DNA of 64,000 bases from CAIWHR01 sp963788185. GTDB lineage: Bacteria; Pseudomonadota; Gammaproteobacteria; Burkholderiales; Casimicrobiaceae. The DNA is taken from positions 248,001 through 312,000 of the forward strand of contig CAWBGE010000024.1 of assembly GCA_963788185.1 (NCBI GenBank), written 5' to 3'. Positions 27,388-34,965 of this stretch are shown here, one piece after another. The position numbers and the translations under genes were made by a program. Position 1 is the stretch's first letter. Every line of letters begins with the position of its first letter. Under the pieces are notes generated by a model. It worked only from the letters and a program-made list of their open reading frames with translations. It made no database searches and was not told where the DNA came from.

Positions 27388-27594
27388 ATGAACGAACTGC
27401 TGCTCTGGTTGGGTCGCGTTGCCGGGCTCGGGGGAGTCTTCCTCTGTCTGGTGGCGCTTGCGGCGCGTGCAACCGGGCGTTTCTGGCTCGCCGGATTCCA
27501 GCTGGGCACGTTGCTGCAGGCGGGAACGGCGGCCATGGCATTCGCGGCGCTGTGTTTCCTGGCCTGGTTGGTGGAGAACGCCCGGAAACGCTAG
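27388..27594 (+). CDS. Small two-helix membrane protein, function unknown
   Basis: A 68-residue protein starting MNELLLWLGRVAGLGG with two hydrophobic helices (about 5-25 and 39-60) and a basic end ENARKR. GAGGG lies 8 bases before the ATG. No family is recognised. It diverges from the HAD-UbiA gene with 95 bases between starts, and may be a minor partner of the glycan block or unrelated. Confidence 0.55.
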   Translation: MNELLLWLGRVAGLGGVFLCLVALAARATGRFWLAGFQLGTLLQAGTAAMAFAALCFLAWLVENARKR

Positions 27595-27633
27595 GGCGAA
27601 ACTGCCCCCACGCTCACTATGTGCGGCAAGGCC

Positions 27634-27726
27634 GCATCCAGCTTCGCGGGACCAGCGTTCGGCCTGGTGTTCGCTGCCCCCCAAGGGGGCGCAGTCAGTA
27701 CCCTTCGGGCGGCCGGGTGGGTACTG
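27634..27726. repeat. Intergenic GC-rich element with hairpin
   Basis: CCCCCCAAGGGGGC near 27678-27690 and a perfect 8-bp inverted repeat (CAGTACCC 27696-27703, GGGTACTG 27719-27726) fill the gap after the small membrane-protein gene. Similar CCCCCAAGGGGG-containing elements recur in Burkholderiales intergenic regions, from memory. It could act as a terminator for the converging genes, but there is no U-run. Confidence 0.4.
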
Positions 27727-27761
27727 AAACGAACCTCGCGGCGCGACGGCCGACTGCTGCG

Positions 27762-28715
27762 TCAATCGCCGCTCCAGCCGGTGCGCATGCGCACGAAGCG
27801 CACGATGTGGCTGATCGCCAGCGTGGCCTCGGGCAGAAACCCTGCCATCTGAAAGCCGTGCGGCACCGCCGGCCACAATTCGAGTTCGACGTCGACGCCG
27901 GCTGCGTCGGCCCGCTCGGCCGCGCGAATGGCCTCGTCGCGCAGCATCTCCGTATCGCCCGCCTGCAGGAACAGCGGCGGAAAGCCGTCGAAGTCGGCGA
28001 ACAGCGGCGATACCTCCGGATCGGTGTACAGGATCGGCGAGGGAACGTAGAACTGGCGCAAGACGAGCAGGTTGGCGAGCGCCAGCATCGGATCCTCGCC
28101 GTCGAATGCCGCCATGCTGGGGCTCGCCAGCGTGCAGTCGAGGGCAGGCGACAGCAGCACGGCGCAGGCGGGGAGGTACTCGCGAGCAACGCGTGCCCGG
28201 TGGATCGTGACCAGCGCAAGGTTGCCGCCCGCGGAATCGCCGATGAGCACGAGATTGCGCGCCGCATGCCCGGCGGCGAGCAGTCCCCGGTACACCGCAT
28301 GGCAGTCGTCGGGCGCCGCCGGATACGGGTTCTCCGGCGCCAGGCGGTAGTCGGGAATCAGCGCGCGGGCGCGCAGCTGCCGGCAAAGCTGGGCCGCCAG
28401 CCCGGCGTGCGCATTCGGGAACCGGAACACGAACGATCCGCCGTGCAGGTAGACGAGGACGCGCTCGGGCAGGCTCTCGGGGACGGAGATCCACTCGGCG
28501 GCAACACCTCCGACGTCGACCGCGGTGCGCGAGACGTCGCGCGGCACCGGGAAGTGACGCAGGTCCAGCGCCTCGTACTGCTTGCGCAGCGTGTCGATGT
28601 CGGCGTCCGGGGTCAGGCGCCTGCGTATCGCCACGCGCAGAAAGGCATTGAGCGCGTGCGTGCGCAGGCTCGGACGGATGTCGACGTTGCGTCGGTAACT
28701 GGGGCGGCGTTGCAT
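27762..28715 (-). CDS. Alpha/beta hydrolase, hormone-sensitive lipase-type esterase
   Basis: A 317-residue carboxylesterase of the HSL family. It has the oxyanion motif YLHGGSFVF, the nucleophile elbow GDSAGGN, the acid region near QAGDTEMLRDEA and the catalytic His in VPHGFQMAG. The natural substrate is not evident. The ATG at 28715 gives a normal length. It is separate from the TRAP operon upstream by 28 bases and could be co-transcribed with it. Confidence 0.88.
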   Translation of the reverse strand: MQRRPSYRRNVDIRPSLRTHALNAFLRVAIRRRLTPDADIDTLRKQYEALDLRHFPVPRDVSRTAVDVGGVAAEWISVPESLPERVLVYLHGGSFVFRFPNAHAGLAAQLCRQLRARALIPDYRLAPENPYPAAPDDCHAVYRGLLAAGHAARNLVLIGDSAGGNLALVTIHRARVAREYLPACAVLLSPALDCTLASPSMAAFDGEDPMLALANLLVLRQFYVPSPILYTDPEVSPLFADFDGFPPLFLQAGDTEMLRDEAIRAAERADAAGVDVELELWPAVPHGFQMAGFLPEATLAISHIVRFVRMRTGWSGD

Positions 28716-28743
28716 GGCAGTGCTAGGGTACCCCATGCAGCGG

Positions 28744-30072
28744 TCAGGCACCGGCGCGCACCAGCCATAGACTGATCGCCGGGAAGAGGAGCAGGAGTCC
28801 GATGCGGAGGAAATCCGACGCGAGGAAGGGCAGCACGCCTTTGAAGGTCTCTGCCAGCGGTACGTCCCCGGCCAGCCGGTTGATGATGTAGACGTTCATG
28901 CCGACCGGGGGATGGACGAGCCCGATCTCCACCACCATCAGCGCCAGGATGCCGAACCAGATCGACTTGTCGGTCGCGGTGAGGCCGACGAACTCGAGGC
29001 TCATCACCACCGGATAGAAGATGGGAATGGTCAGCAGGATCATCGCCAGCGAATCCATTACGCAGCCCAGCAGGACGTAGATCAGCAGGATCACCGCGAC
29101 GACGAGCATGGGCGAGAGCCCGCTGTCATTGACCCAGGCGGCGAGTTCGACCGGCATCTGCGACAGCGCGAGCGCGCTGTTCAGCATGTCCGCGCCGAGC
29201 AGCACCAGGAAGATCATCGCGGTGGCCTGTGCCGTGCCCAGCGCGCTTGCGACGATGCCCGCCCGGCCCATGCCGCCGCGCAGCAGCGCGAGGATCCCGC
29301 AGGCCGCTGCGCCGATGGCGGCGGCCTCGGTCGGGTTGGCCCAGCCGCCGTAGATGCCGACGATGACGACGACGAAGATCAGCAGCACCGGCGACACCTC
29401 GACCAGTGCCTTCAACCGGTCCGGCCATGGCACGCGCGGGGCGGCCGGGCCGATGTGCGGCTTCCACGCGACGAGCAGGCGAATCACCAGCATGTAGCCG
29501 ACCATCGCGATGATGCCCGGCACCACTGCCGCCATGAACAGCTTGCCGATCGACTCCTGGGTGAGAATGCCGTAGATGACCAGCGGCACCGACGGCGGGA
29601 TCATGATGCCCAGCGTTCCGCCGGCCGCAAGCGCTCCGGTCGCCAGGCTGCCTGCATACCCGGCGCGCCGCAGTTCCGGCAACGTGACCTGCCCCATGGT
29701 CGCCGCGGTGGCGAGCGACGAGCCGCAGATGGCGCCAAAGCCCGCGCAGGCGCCGACGGCTGCCATCGCGATGCCGCCCTTCCAGTGGCCCATGAACGCG
29801 CGCACGAACCGGAACAGCGCTGCCGAGAGCCCGCCGTGGGTCGCGAACTGCCCCATCAACAGGAACATCGGAATGACGACGAGATCGTAGTTCGAGAGCC
29901 GCGCGTAGGCGAGGTTCTTCAGCGAGTTGAGCAGCAGCGCGGGTTCGCCGCCGGTGAGATAGACGTAAGCCGACGCGCCGATGGCGAACATCGCGACGCC
30001 GATCGGCACCCGCGCCGCGAGCAGGACCAGCAGCACGGCGAACACGGCGACGCCGACCGCGGTGCCGCTCAT
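28744..30072 (-). CDS. TRAP transporter large permease (DctM-type)
   Basis: A 442-residue permease with about 12 helices. It begins MSGTAVGVAVFAVLLVLLAARVP-like sequence and contains MGQFATHGGLSAALFRF, GTLGIMIPPSVPLVIYGI, the Na+-site-type region and VHPPVGMNVYIIN near the end, all typical of DctM. Its ATG overlaps the DctQ stop in ATGA, so the two are coupled. It works with the DctQ and DctP genes upstream to import an organic acid. Confidence 0.95.
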   Translation of the reverse strand: MSGTAVGVAVFAVLLVLLAARVPIGVAMFAIGASAYVYLTGGEPALLLNSLKNLAYARLSNYDLVVIPMFLLMGQFATHGGLSAALFRFVRAFMGHWKGGIAMAAVGACAGFGAICGSSLATAATMGQVTLPELRRAGYAGSLATGALAAGGTLGIMIPPSVPLVIYGILTQESIGKLFMAAVVPGIIAMVGYMLVIRLLVAWKPHIGPAAPRVPWPDRLKALVEVSPVLLIFVVVIVGIYGGWANPTEAAAIGAAACGILALLRGGMGRAGIVASALGTAQATAMIFLVLLGADMLNSALALSQMPVELAAWVNDSGLSPMLVVAVILLIYVLLGCVMDSLAMILLTIPIFYPVVMSLEFVGLTATDKSIWFGILALMVVEIGLVHPPVGMNVYIINRLAGDVPLAETFKGVLPFLASDFLRIGLLLLFPAISLWLVRAGA

Positions 30073-30650
30073 GATGCGGTGTTCCCGCCATCGATGTCCT
30101 GGGTCGAGCGTCCGGATCGGGGATCGCCTGCGGCCGCCGCCGCGCTCAGATGCCGGCCCGCCATGTAGAAGCCGGCCAGCGCGAGCAGGGCAAATCCCGG
30201 CACCATCAGCGCCGGCCCCCACCATTGCGGCAGCCCGAGGATCATCGTCTCCTCGCCGGAGGCCCTGATCGCCAACGCCCCCACGGCAGTCCGCCAGGCG
30301 ATGAGCGCGCCGAACGCGCCGACCAGCAGCGATCCCAGCGCGTCGAGACGTTGCACGAGCGCCGGACGCAGATTTCGGGTGACGAAATCGACCTTGACGT
30401 CGCCGCCCACCAGATGGCACCAGGCAAAGAACGTCGATCCGGCGATCGCTGCGGACAATTGCAGCAGCTCGACATCGCCGGGAATCGGCGCCGAGAAGAG
30501 CTTGCGGCCGGCGATCGATACGATCGACATCGCCACCAGCGCGACGAAGATCGTCCCTCCGATCATGGCGGCGGCCTTGCTGGCAGCGATCAGCATCCGT
30601 CCGAGCGGGCCGAACGTCATGCCCATCGCCGCTTCGCCCGGAAGCTGCAT
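30069..30650 (-). CDS. TRAP transporter small permease (DctQ-type)
   Basis: A 193-residue four-helix membrane protein of the DctQ family (IGGTIFVALVAMSIVSIAGRKLF, then ELLQLSAAIAGSTFFAWCHL and GGDVKVDFVT). It lies between the binding-protein and large-permease genes and overlaps the latter by four bases. Starts at 30650 and 30626 are both possible because neither has a strong ribosome-binding site. Confidence 0.9.
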   Translation of the reverse strand: MQLPGEAAMGMTFGPLGRMLIAASKAAAMIGGTIFVALVAMSIVSIAGRKLFSAPIPGDVELLQLSAAIAGSTFFAWCHLVGGDVKVDFVTRNLRPALVQRLDALGSLLVGAFGALIAWRTAVGALAIRASGEETMILGLPQWWGPALMVPGFALLALAGFYMAGRHLSAAAAAGDPRSGRSTQDIDGGNTAS

Positions 30651-30657
30651 GGCGCCG

Positions 30658-31680
30658 TCAGCGCACCGTGTGCTTGGCGATCAGCGCTCGCGCGACTTCG
30701 AGCAGATGCTTGCCGTCGAACCCTCTCGCGCTGATGTCCGCGACCCACGCATCGGCCACCGGTTGTCCCAGCCTGACCCACGCGTCGAGATCCGCGCGCG
30801 GAATGACGTTGATCGTGCTTGCGGCGACCGTCTTCCTGCCGATGATGTCGGCCTCGGCAAACGCGCGGCCGATCCTGCCGGACAGCGCCTGCCCGCTGTT
30901 GGCGTCGATGACGCGCTTCAAGTCGGGAGGCAGCGCCGCGTATTTCGCCTTGTTCATGGCGAAGATGAACGTCGACGTGTACAACGCGGGCGCCGCGGGA
31001 TCGGTCTCGGTGTGGAACCTGGCCAACTCCTGCACCTTGACCGACGGCACGACGTCCCACGGAATCGCGGCGCCGTCGATCACGCCCTTGGCCAGTGCTT
31101 CGCCGACCTGCGGCACCGGCATCGCGACCGGCGTTGCGCCGAGCGCGGCGAGGAGGCGGTTCGTCTGCCGCGTCGGAGCGCGAATCTTCATCCCCTTCAG
31201 GTCGGCCAGCGAATTGATCTGCCTGCTGGTGGTGTGAAATGCGCCGGGGCCGTGGACGTGCGTCGCCAGGAGTTTCACGTCGGCGAACTCGTTCGGCGCG
31301 TAATGCTGCACGTAGTCCCACAGCGCCTTGCTGGTGCCCTGCGGCTCGCGCATCATGAACGGCAGTTCGAAGACCTCGACCAGCGGAAAACGGCCCGCCG
31401 TGTAGCCGGGCAGTGTCCAGATGATGTCGACGACGCCGTCCCTGACCTGATCGTAGAGCTGTGGCGGCGTGCCGCCCAACTGCATCGACGGATAGATCTG
31501 GCATTTGAGCCTGTTGCCGGAGTCCTTCGCGATCGTGTTGCACCAGGGCACGATGAACGTCGTGTTCGCCGCCGATCCGGCCGGCAGGAAATGGTGAAGC
31601 TTCAGCGTCGTTTGCTGCGCGAACGCCGGGGCGGCTACGGCGAGCATGACAGCGGTTGCCGCCGATAGTGCCTTGCGCAT
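30658..31680 (-). CDS. TRAP transporter solute-binding protein (DctP-type)
   Basis: A 340-residue periplasmic binding protein with a Sec signal (MRKALSAATAVMLAVAAPAFA) and DctP features: TLKLHHFLPAGS, MQLGGTPPQLYDQVRDG, KIRAPTRQTNRLLAALGATPVAM and EALAKGVIDGAAIPWD. GGAGGA lies just before the ATG at 31680, settling the start. The conserved Arg of KIRAP usually binds a substrate carboxylate, so a carboxylic acid is likely. Confidence 0.95.
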   Translation of the reverse strand: MRKALSAATAVMLAVAAPAFAQQTTLKLHHFLPAGSAANTTFIVPWCNTIAKDSGNRLKCQIYPSMQLGGTPPQLYDQVRDGVVDIIWTLPGYTAGRFPLVEVFELPFMMREPQGTSKALWDYVQHYAPNEFADVKLLATHVHGPGAFHTTSRQINSLADLKGMKIRAPTRQTNRLLAALGATPVAMPVPQVGEALAKGVIDGAAIPWDVVPSVKVQELARFHTETDPAAPALYTSTFIFAMNKAKYAALPPDLKRVIDANSGQALSGRIGRAFAEADIIGRKTVAASTINVIPRADLDAWVRLGQPVADAWVADISARGFDGKHLLEVARALIAKHTVR

Positions 31681-31866
31681 CCATTCCTCCGATTCGTGAC
31701 GCTGCCATCGAAGCCTTTTGGGGAAGGCGATATCGATGCCGGTGTCCCCGAAAGGCAACGGAGCACATTGTCCCACATGCCCATGATCCTGCCGTCCGGG
31801 CCCGCGGGCAGTCTCCGGTAGACTACCCGGTCTGCAGCGGGCGCTGAGTGTCGAGGAGAAACGGCA

Positions 31867-32613
31867 ATGAACCAACTGGATTTCAATCAAAGAACGGCGG
31901 TGGTCACCGGTGGCGCGGCCGGCATCGGGCTCGCGGTCGCGCAGCGTCTGTCGGCAAGCGGGGCGACGGTGGCGTTGTGGGATCGCGACCCCGTCGCGCT
32001 GGCCGCGGCCAAGGCGTCACTCGGCGGCGGGACGTTCACGATCATCACCGACGTGGCGGACCAGGCGAGCGTGGCGAGCGCCGCCGACGCCACCGCCAAG
32101 GCGCTCGGCCGCATCGATGTCCTGATCTGCTCGGCGGGCATCGCGGGACCCAACCACACGACGTGGGAGTATCCGCTCGACGCGTGGCGGCAGGTCATCG
32201 ACGTCAATCTCAACGGCGTCTTCTACTGCAATCGCGCCATCGTCCCGGTGATGCTCGGGAACGACTACGGGCGCATCGTCAACATCGCATCCATCGCCGG
32301 CAAGGAAGGCAATCCGACCGCTTCGGCGTACAGCGCGTCGAAGGCGGGCGTGATCGGGCTCACCAAGTCGCTGGGCAAGGAACTCGCGAAATCCGGCATC
32401 CGCGTCAACTGCGTCACGCCGGCGGCGGTGCGGACCGCGATCTTCGACCAGATCACGCAGCAGCACATCGATTTCATGCTGGCGAAGATTCCGCTCGGGC
32501 GCTTCGGCACGGTGGACGAGATCGCGGCGCTGGTGTGCTGGCTGGCGAGCGAGGAGTGCTCGTTCTCGACGGGCGCGGTGTTCGATCTTTCGGGCGGGCG
32601 CGCGACGTACTGA
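31867..32613 (+). CDS. Short-chain dehydrogenase/reductase (FabG-like)
   Basis: A 248-residue classical SDR. The cofactor site is TGGAAGIG at 14-21, NAG is replaced by SAGIAG, the catalytic Ser lies in NIASIAG and the YxxxK pair in SAYSASKAG near 155-159. GAGGAG precedes the ATG. It diverges from the TRAP operon, suggesting a shared substrate route; the C-terminus FDLSGGRATY is typical of 3-oxoacyl or sugar-alcohol dehydrogenases. Confidence 0.92.
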   Translation: MNQLDFNQRTAVVTGGAAGIGLAVAQRLSASGATVALWDRDPVALAAAKASLGGGTFTIITDVADQASVASAADATAKALGRIDVLICSAGIAGPNHTTWEYPLDAWRQVIDVNLNGVFYCNRAIVPVMLGNDYGRIVNIASIAGKEGNPTASAYSASKAGVIGLTKSLGKELAKSGIRVNCVTPAAVRTAIFDQITQQHIDFMLAKIPLGRFGTVDEIAALVCWLASEECSFSTGAVFDLSGGRATY

Positions 32614-32635
32614 GCGCGCGGCCCGAACAGTCAAT

Positions 32636-32698
32636 GTAGGAGCGGCTTCAGCCGCGAACGCATCGGCGAGACGCTGTTTCGCGGCTGAAGCCGCTCCA
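32636..32698. repeat. REP-like inverted repeat, copy 1
   Basis: An arm starting GTAGGAGCGGCTTCAGCCGC is matched by an inverted arm GCGGCTGAAGCCGCTCC about 23 bases on. The first arm is identical over 23 bases to 55525-55547. Such elements are the REP type mobilised by RAYT transposases in gamma- and betaproteobacteria. It may also terminate the converging SDR and quinone oxidoreductase transcripts. Confidence 0.75.
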
Positions 32699-32708
32699 GA
32701 AGTGCGCG

Positions 32709-33710
32709 TCAGGGCGCCACCTCCAGCACGATCTTGCCGATGTGCCGGGACGACTCCATCAGCGCGTGCGCCTGCGCCGCTTCGGCGAGGGGAAACGTCG
32801 CGTGGATCACCGTCCTCACCTCGCGGCGCGCGAGCAGCGGCCACACGTTCGCCTCCAGCGCGCGGGCAAGTTCCGCCTTGCGCGCCTGCGGGCTCGCGCG
32901 CAGCGTGGAGCCGGTCACCGTCAGCCGCTTCATCATGATCGGGCGCCAGTCGCATTCGACGCGGCCGCCGCGCAGGAACGCGATCAGCACCAGGCGCCCC
33001 TCCAGTGCCAGGCACTTGAGGTTCCTCTCGATGTAGTCGCCGCCGACCATGTCGAGAATGACGTCGACGCCGCGCCTGGCTGTGATGCGCTGTGCTTCGG
33101 CAACGAAATCCGCGTTGCGATAGTTGATCGCATGGTCGGCGCCGAGTGCGGCGCAAAAGGCGGCCTTGTCGTCGCTGCCGACGGTGGCCAGCACCGTCGC
33201 GCCGAGGCGGTTCGCGACCTGGATCGCCGTCAGGCCGATCCCGCTGGCGCCGCCATGGATCAGCACCGTCTCGCCCGTCCGGAGACGCCCGCGATCGACG
33301 AGGTTGTTCCAGACCGTGAAGTGATTCTCCGGCAGGCAAGCGCCTTCCGGCACGGAGACTCCGTCCGGCAGCGGCAGGCAGTGTTCGCCGGGCGCGACGC
33401 AGTACTCGGCGTAGCCTCCGCCCGGCGTCAGTGCGCAGACGACGTCGCCGACGCGCCAGCGCGTTACGCTGTCGCCGCAGGCCGCCACGGTGCCCGCGAC
33501 CTCGAGGCCGAGGACCGGCGAGGCGTCGGGGGGCGGCGCGTAGGCGCCGGCGCGCTGCAGGCAGTCGGGGCGGTTGACGCCGGCATGGCTCACCCGGATC
33601 AGGACCTCGCCCGCGCGCGGCACCGGCAGCGCGCCCTCGGCGACGTGCATCACGCCTGGCGGTCCGGATTCGCGGCAGGTGACGTAGCGCATCGTGGCGG
33701 GCAGGTCCAT
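32709..33710 (-). CDS. NAD(P)H quinone oxidoreductase (PIG3-type, zinc-free MDR)
   Basis: A 333-residue medium-chain reductase of the quinone oxidoreductase group. It has the GroES-like N-terminus (VSHAGVNRPDCLQRAG), HGGASGIGLTAIQVA at the nucleotide fold and DMVGGDYIERNLKCLA. No structural zinc Cys cluster is seen. The ATG at 33710 lies 2 bases after the MFS gene stop, so the two are probably one operon downstream of dnaE. Confidence 0.9.
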   Translation of the reverse strand: MDLPATMRYVTCRESGPPGVMHVAEGALPVPRAGEVLIRVSHAGVNRPDCLQRAGAYAPPPDASPVLGLEVAGTVAACGDSVTRWRVGDVVCALTPGGGYAEYCVAPGEHCLPLPDGVSVPEGACLPENHFTVWNNLVDRGRLRTGETVLIHGGASGIGLTAIQVANRLGATVLATVGSDDKAAFCAALGADHAINYRNADFVAEAQRITARRGVDVILDMVGGDYIERNLKCLALEGRLVLIAFLRGGRVECDWRPIMMKRLTVTGSTLRASPQARKAELARALEANVWPLLARREVRTVIHATFPLAEAAQAHALMESSRHIGKIVLEVAP

Positions 33711-33712
33711 GG

Positions 33713-34954
33713 CTATCCCGGTTTGGTGGGGGGGTCGACGGCGGTCAGCGTGCACGCGCGATCGGTGCGCAGGCGCAATGCCAGCGCCGCGCAGGCGAGC
33801 ACGCTGATGGCGCCGAGGGCGAATGCCGCCGCGGGACCGCGCGCCTCCAGCAGCAGGCCGCCGGTGGCCATTCCGGCGCCGACGCCGGTGACGATCGAGG
33901 TCATCGACCAGGTGAACGCCTCGGTGGCGTAGCGTGCCGGCGCGTGCTTGGCGACCAGCATCGAAATCGCCGTGAGCGAAGGCGCGATCAGCAGGCCGGC
34001 CGCGATCGCAGGGACGATCAGCAGCCACGGCGACGCGACGAAGGCGTGCAGCGCGATCGGCAGCGAAAGCAGCGCCAGCATCCGCGGCAACTGTCGCTCG
34101 ACCGGCGTATGCAGGCCGAGCCCGCCGTAGGCAAATCCGCCGACCGCGCTGGCAGCGGAGTTGATGGCGATCAGCACGCCACCCAACGCGGGCGCGCCGA
34201 CGCCGGTGGCGAATCCCGGATAGCCCACTTCGAGCAATCCCAGCGCGAATGCAAGCCCCAGCGTGATCGCGTAGACGTGCAGCAGCCGCGGGTCGGTCAG
34301 CGGCCCGAGGAGATGCCGCTGCACGCCGGCATGTTCGCGCCGCCAATAGCGCTGCGCGGGCGAACGCAGGAACAGCGGCGCGGCGATGGTCGCGAAGAAG
34401 ACCGCGGCACCGAACGCGGCCGCCGGCGTCGTCGTCGCGAGGAGCAGCGCGATCAGCGCCGGGCCGAGCGTGAAATTGATCTCGACCAGAACCGCGTCGA
34501 CGGAAAATGCCGTGTGCCGGTCATCGCCTTCGTCGAAGCGGTGCCGCCACAGCGTCCGCGTCAGCACCGAAATCGGCGGCGCGAACGCGCCCGCGACGAC
34601 GGCCAGCGCCGCAATCGCGGGCAACGGCAGGGCAAGCGGCCGGGCGAACAGGATGAGCAGCAGCACCGCGGGCTGGACGGTGCCGGTGATCCGCAGCACG
34701 CCGCGCGGTCCGCGGCGGTCGACGATGCGGCCCAATGCCGGTGCCGCCAGCGCCGCCGCGACCAGATAGCTGCCGACGAGCGCGCCGGCGGTCGCGAACG
34801 AGCCGCCGACGTCGCGCAGGTGCATCAGCAGCGCCAGCGACAACATGCCGATGGGCATGCGCGCGACCAGCGCGACGGCCATCAGCGCGCCGGTGTCGGG
34901 AAGGCGCAGGAAGGCGCGGTAACGCGTCGCCAGATCAGTCGCAGCGCCGCGCAC
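33713..34954 (-). CDS. MFS transporter
   Basis: A 413-residue major-facilitator protein with 12 hydrophobic segments. It includes an A-motif-like loop GRIVDRRGPRGVLR between helices 2 and 3 and an internally repeated two-half layout. Substrate is not predictable; it resembles YbfB/NarK-like general permeases only at fold level. I chose the GTG at 34954, 11 bases after the dnaE stop; longer frames are antisense-free but Arg-rich and unlike the family. Confidence 0.85.
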   Translation of the reverse strand: MRGAATDLATRYRAFLRLPDTGALMAVALVARMPIGMLSLALLMHLRDVGGSFATAGALVGSYLVAAALAAPALGRIVDRRGPRGVLRITGTVQPAVLLLILFARPLALPLPAIAALAVVAGAFAPPISVLTRTLWRHRFDEGDDRHTAFSVDAVLVEINFTLGPALIALLLATTTPAAAFGAAVFFATIAAPLFLRSPAQRYWRREHAGVQRHLLGPLTDPRLLHVYAITLGLAFALGLLEVGYPGFATGVGAPALGGVLIAINSAASAVGGFAYGGLGLHTPVERQLPRMLALLSLPIALHAFVASPWLLIVPAIAAGLLIAPSLTAISMLVAKHAPARYATEAFTWSMTSIVTGVGAGMATGGLLLEARGPAAAFALGAISVLACAALALRLRTDRACTLTAVDPPTKPG

Positions 34955-34965
34955 GCGATGAGGTT

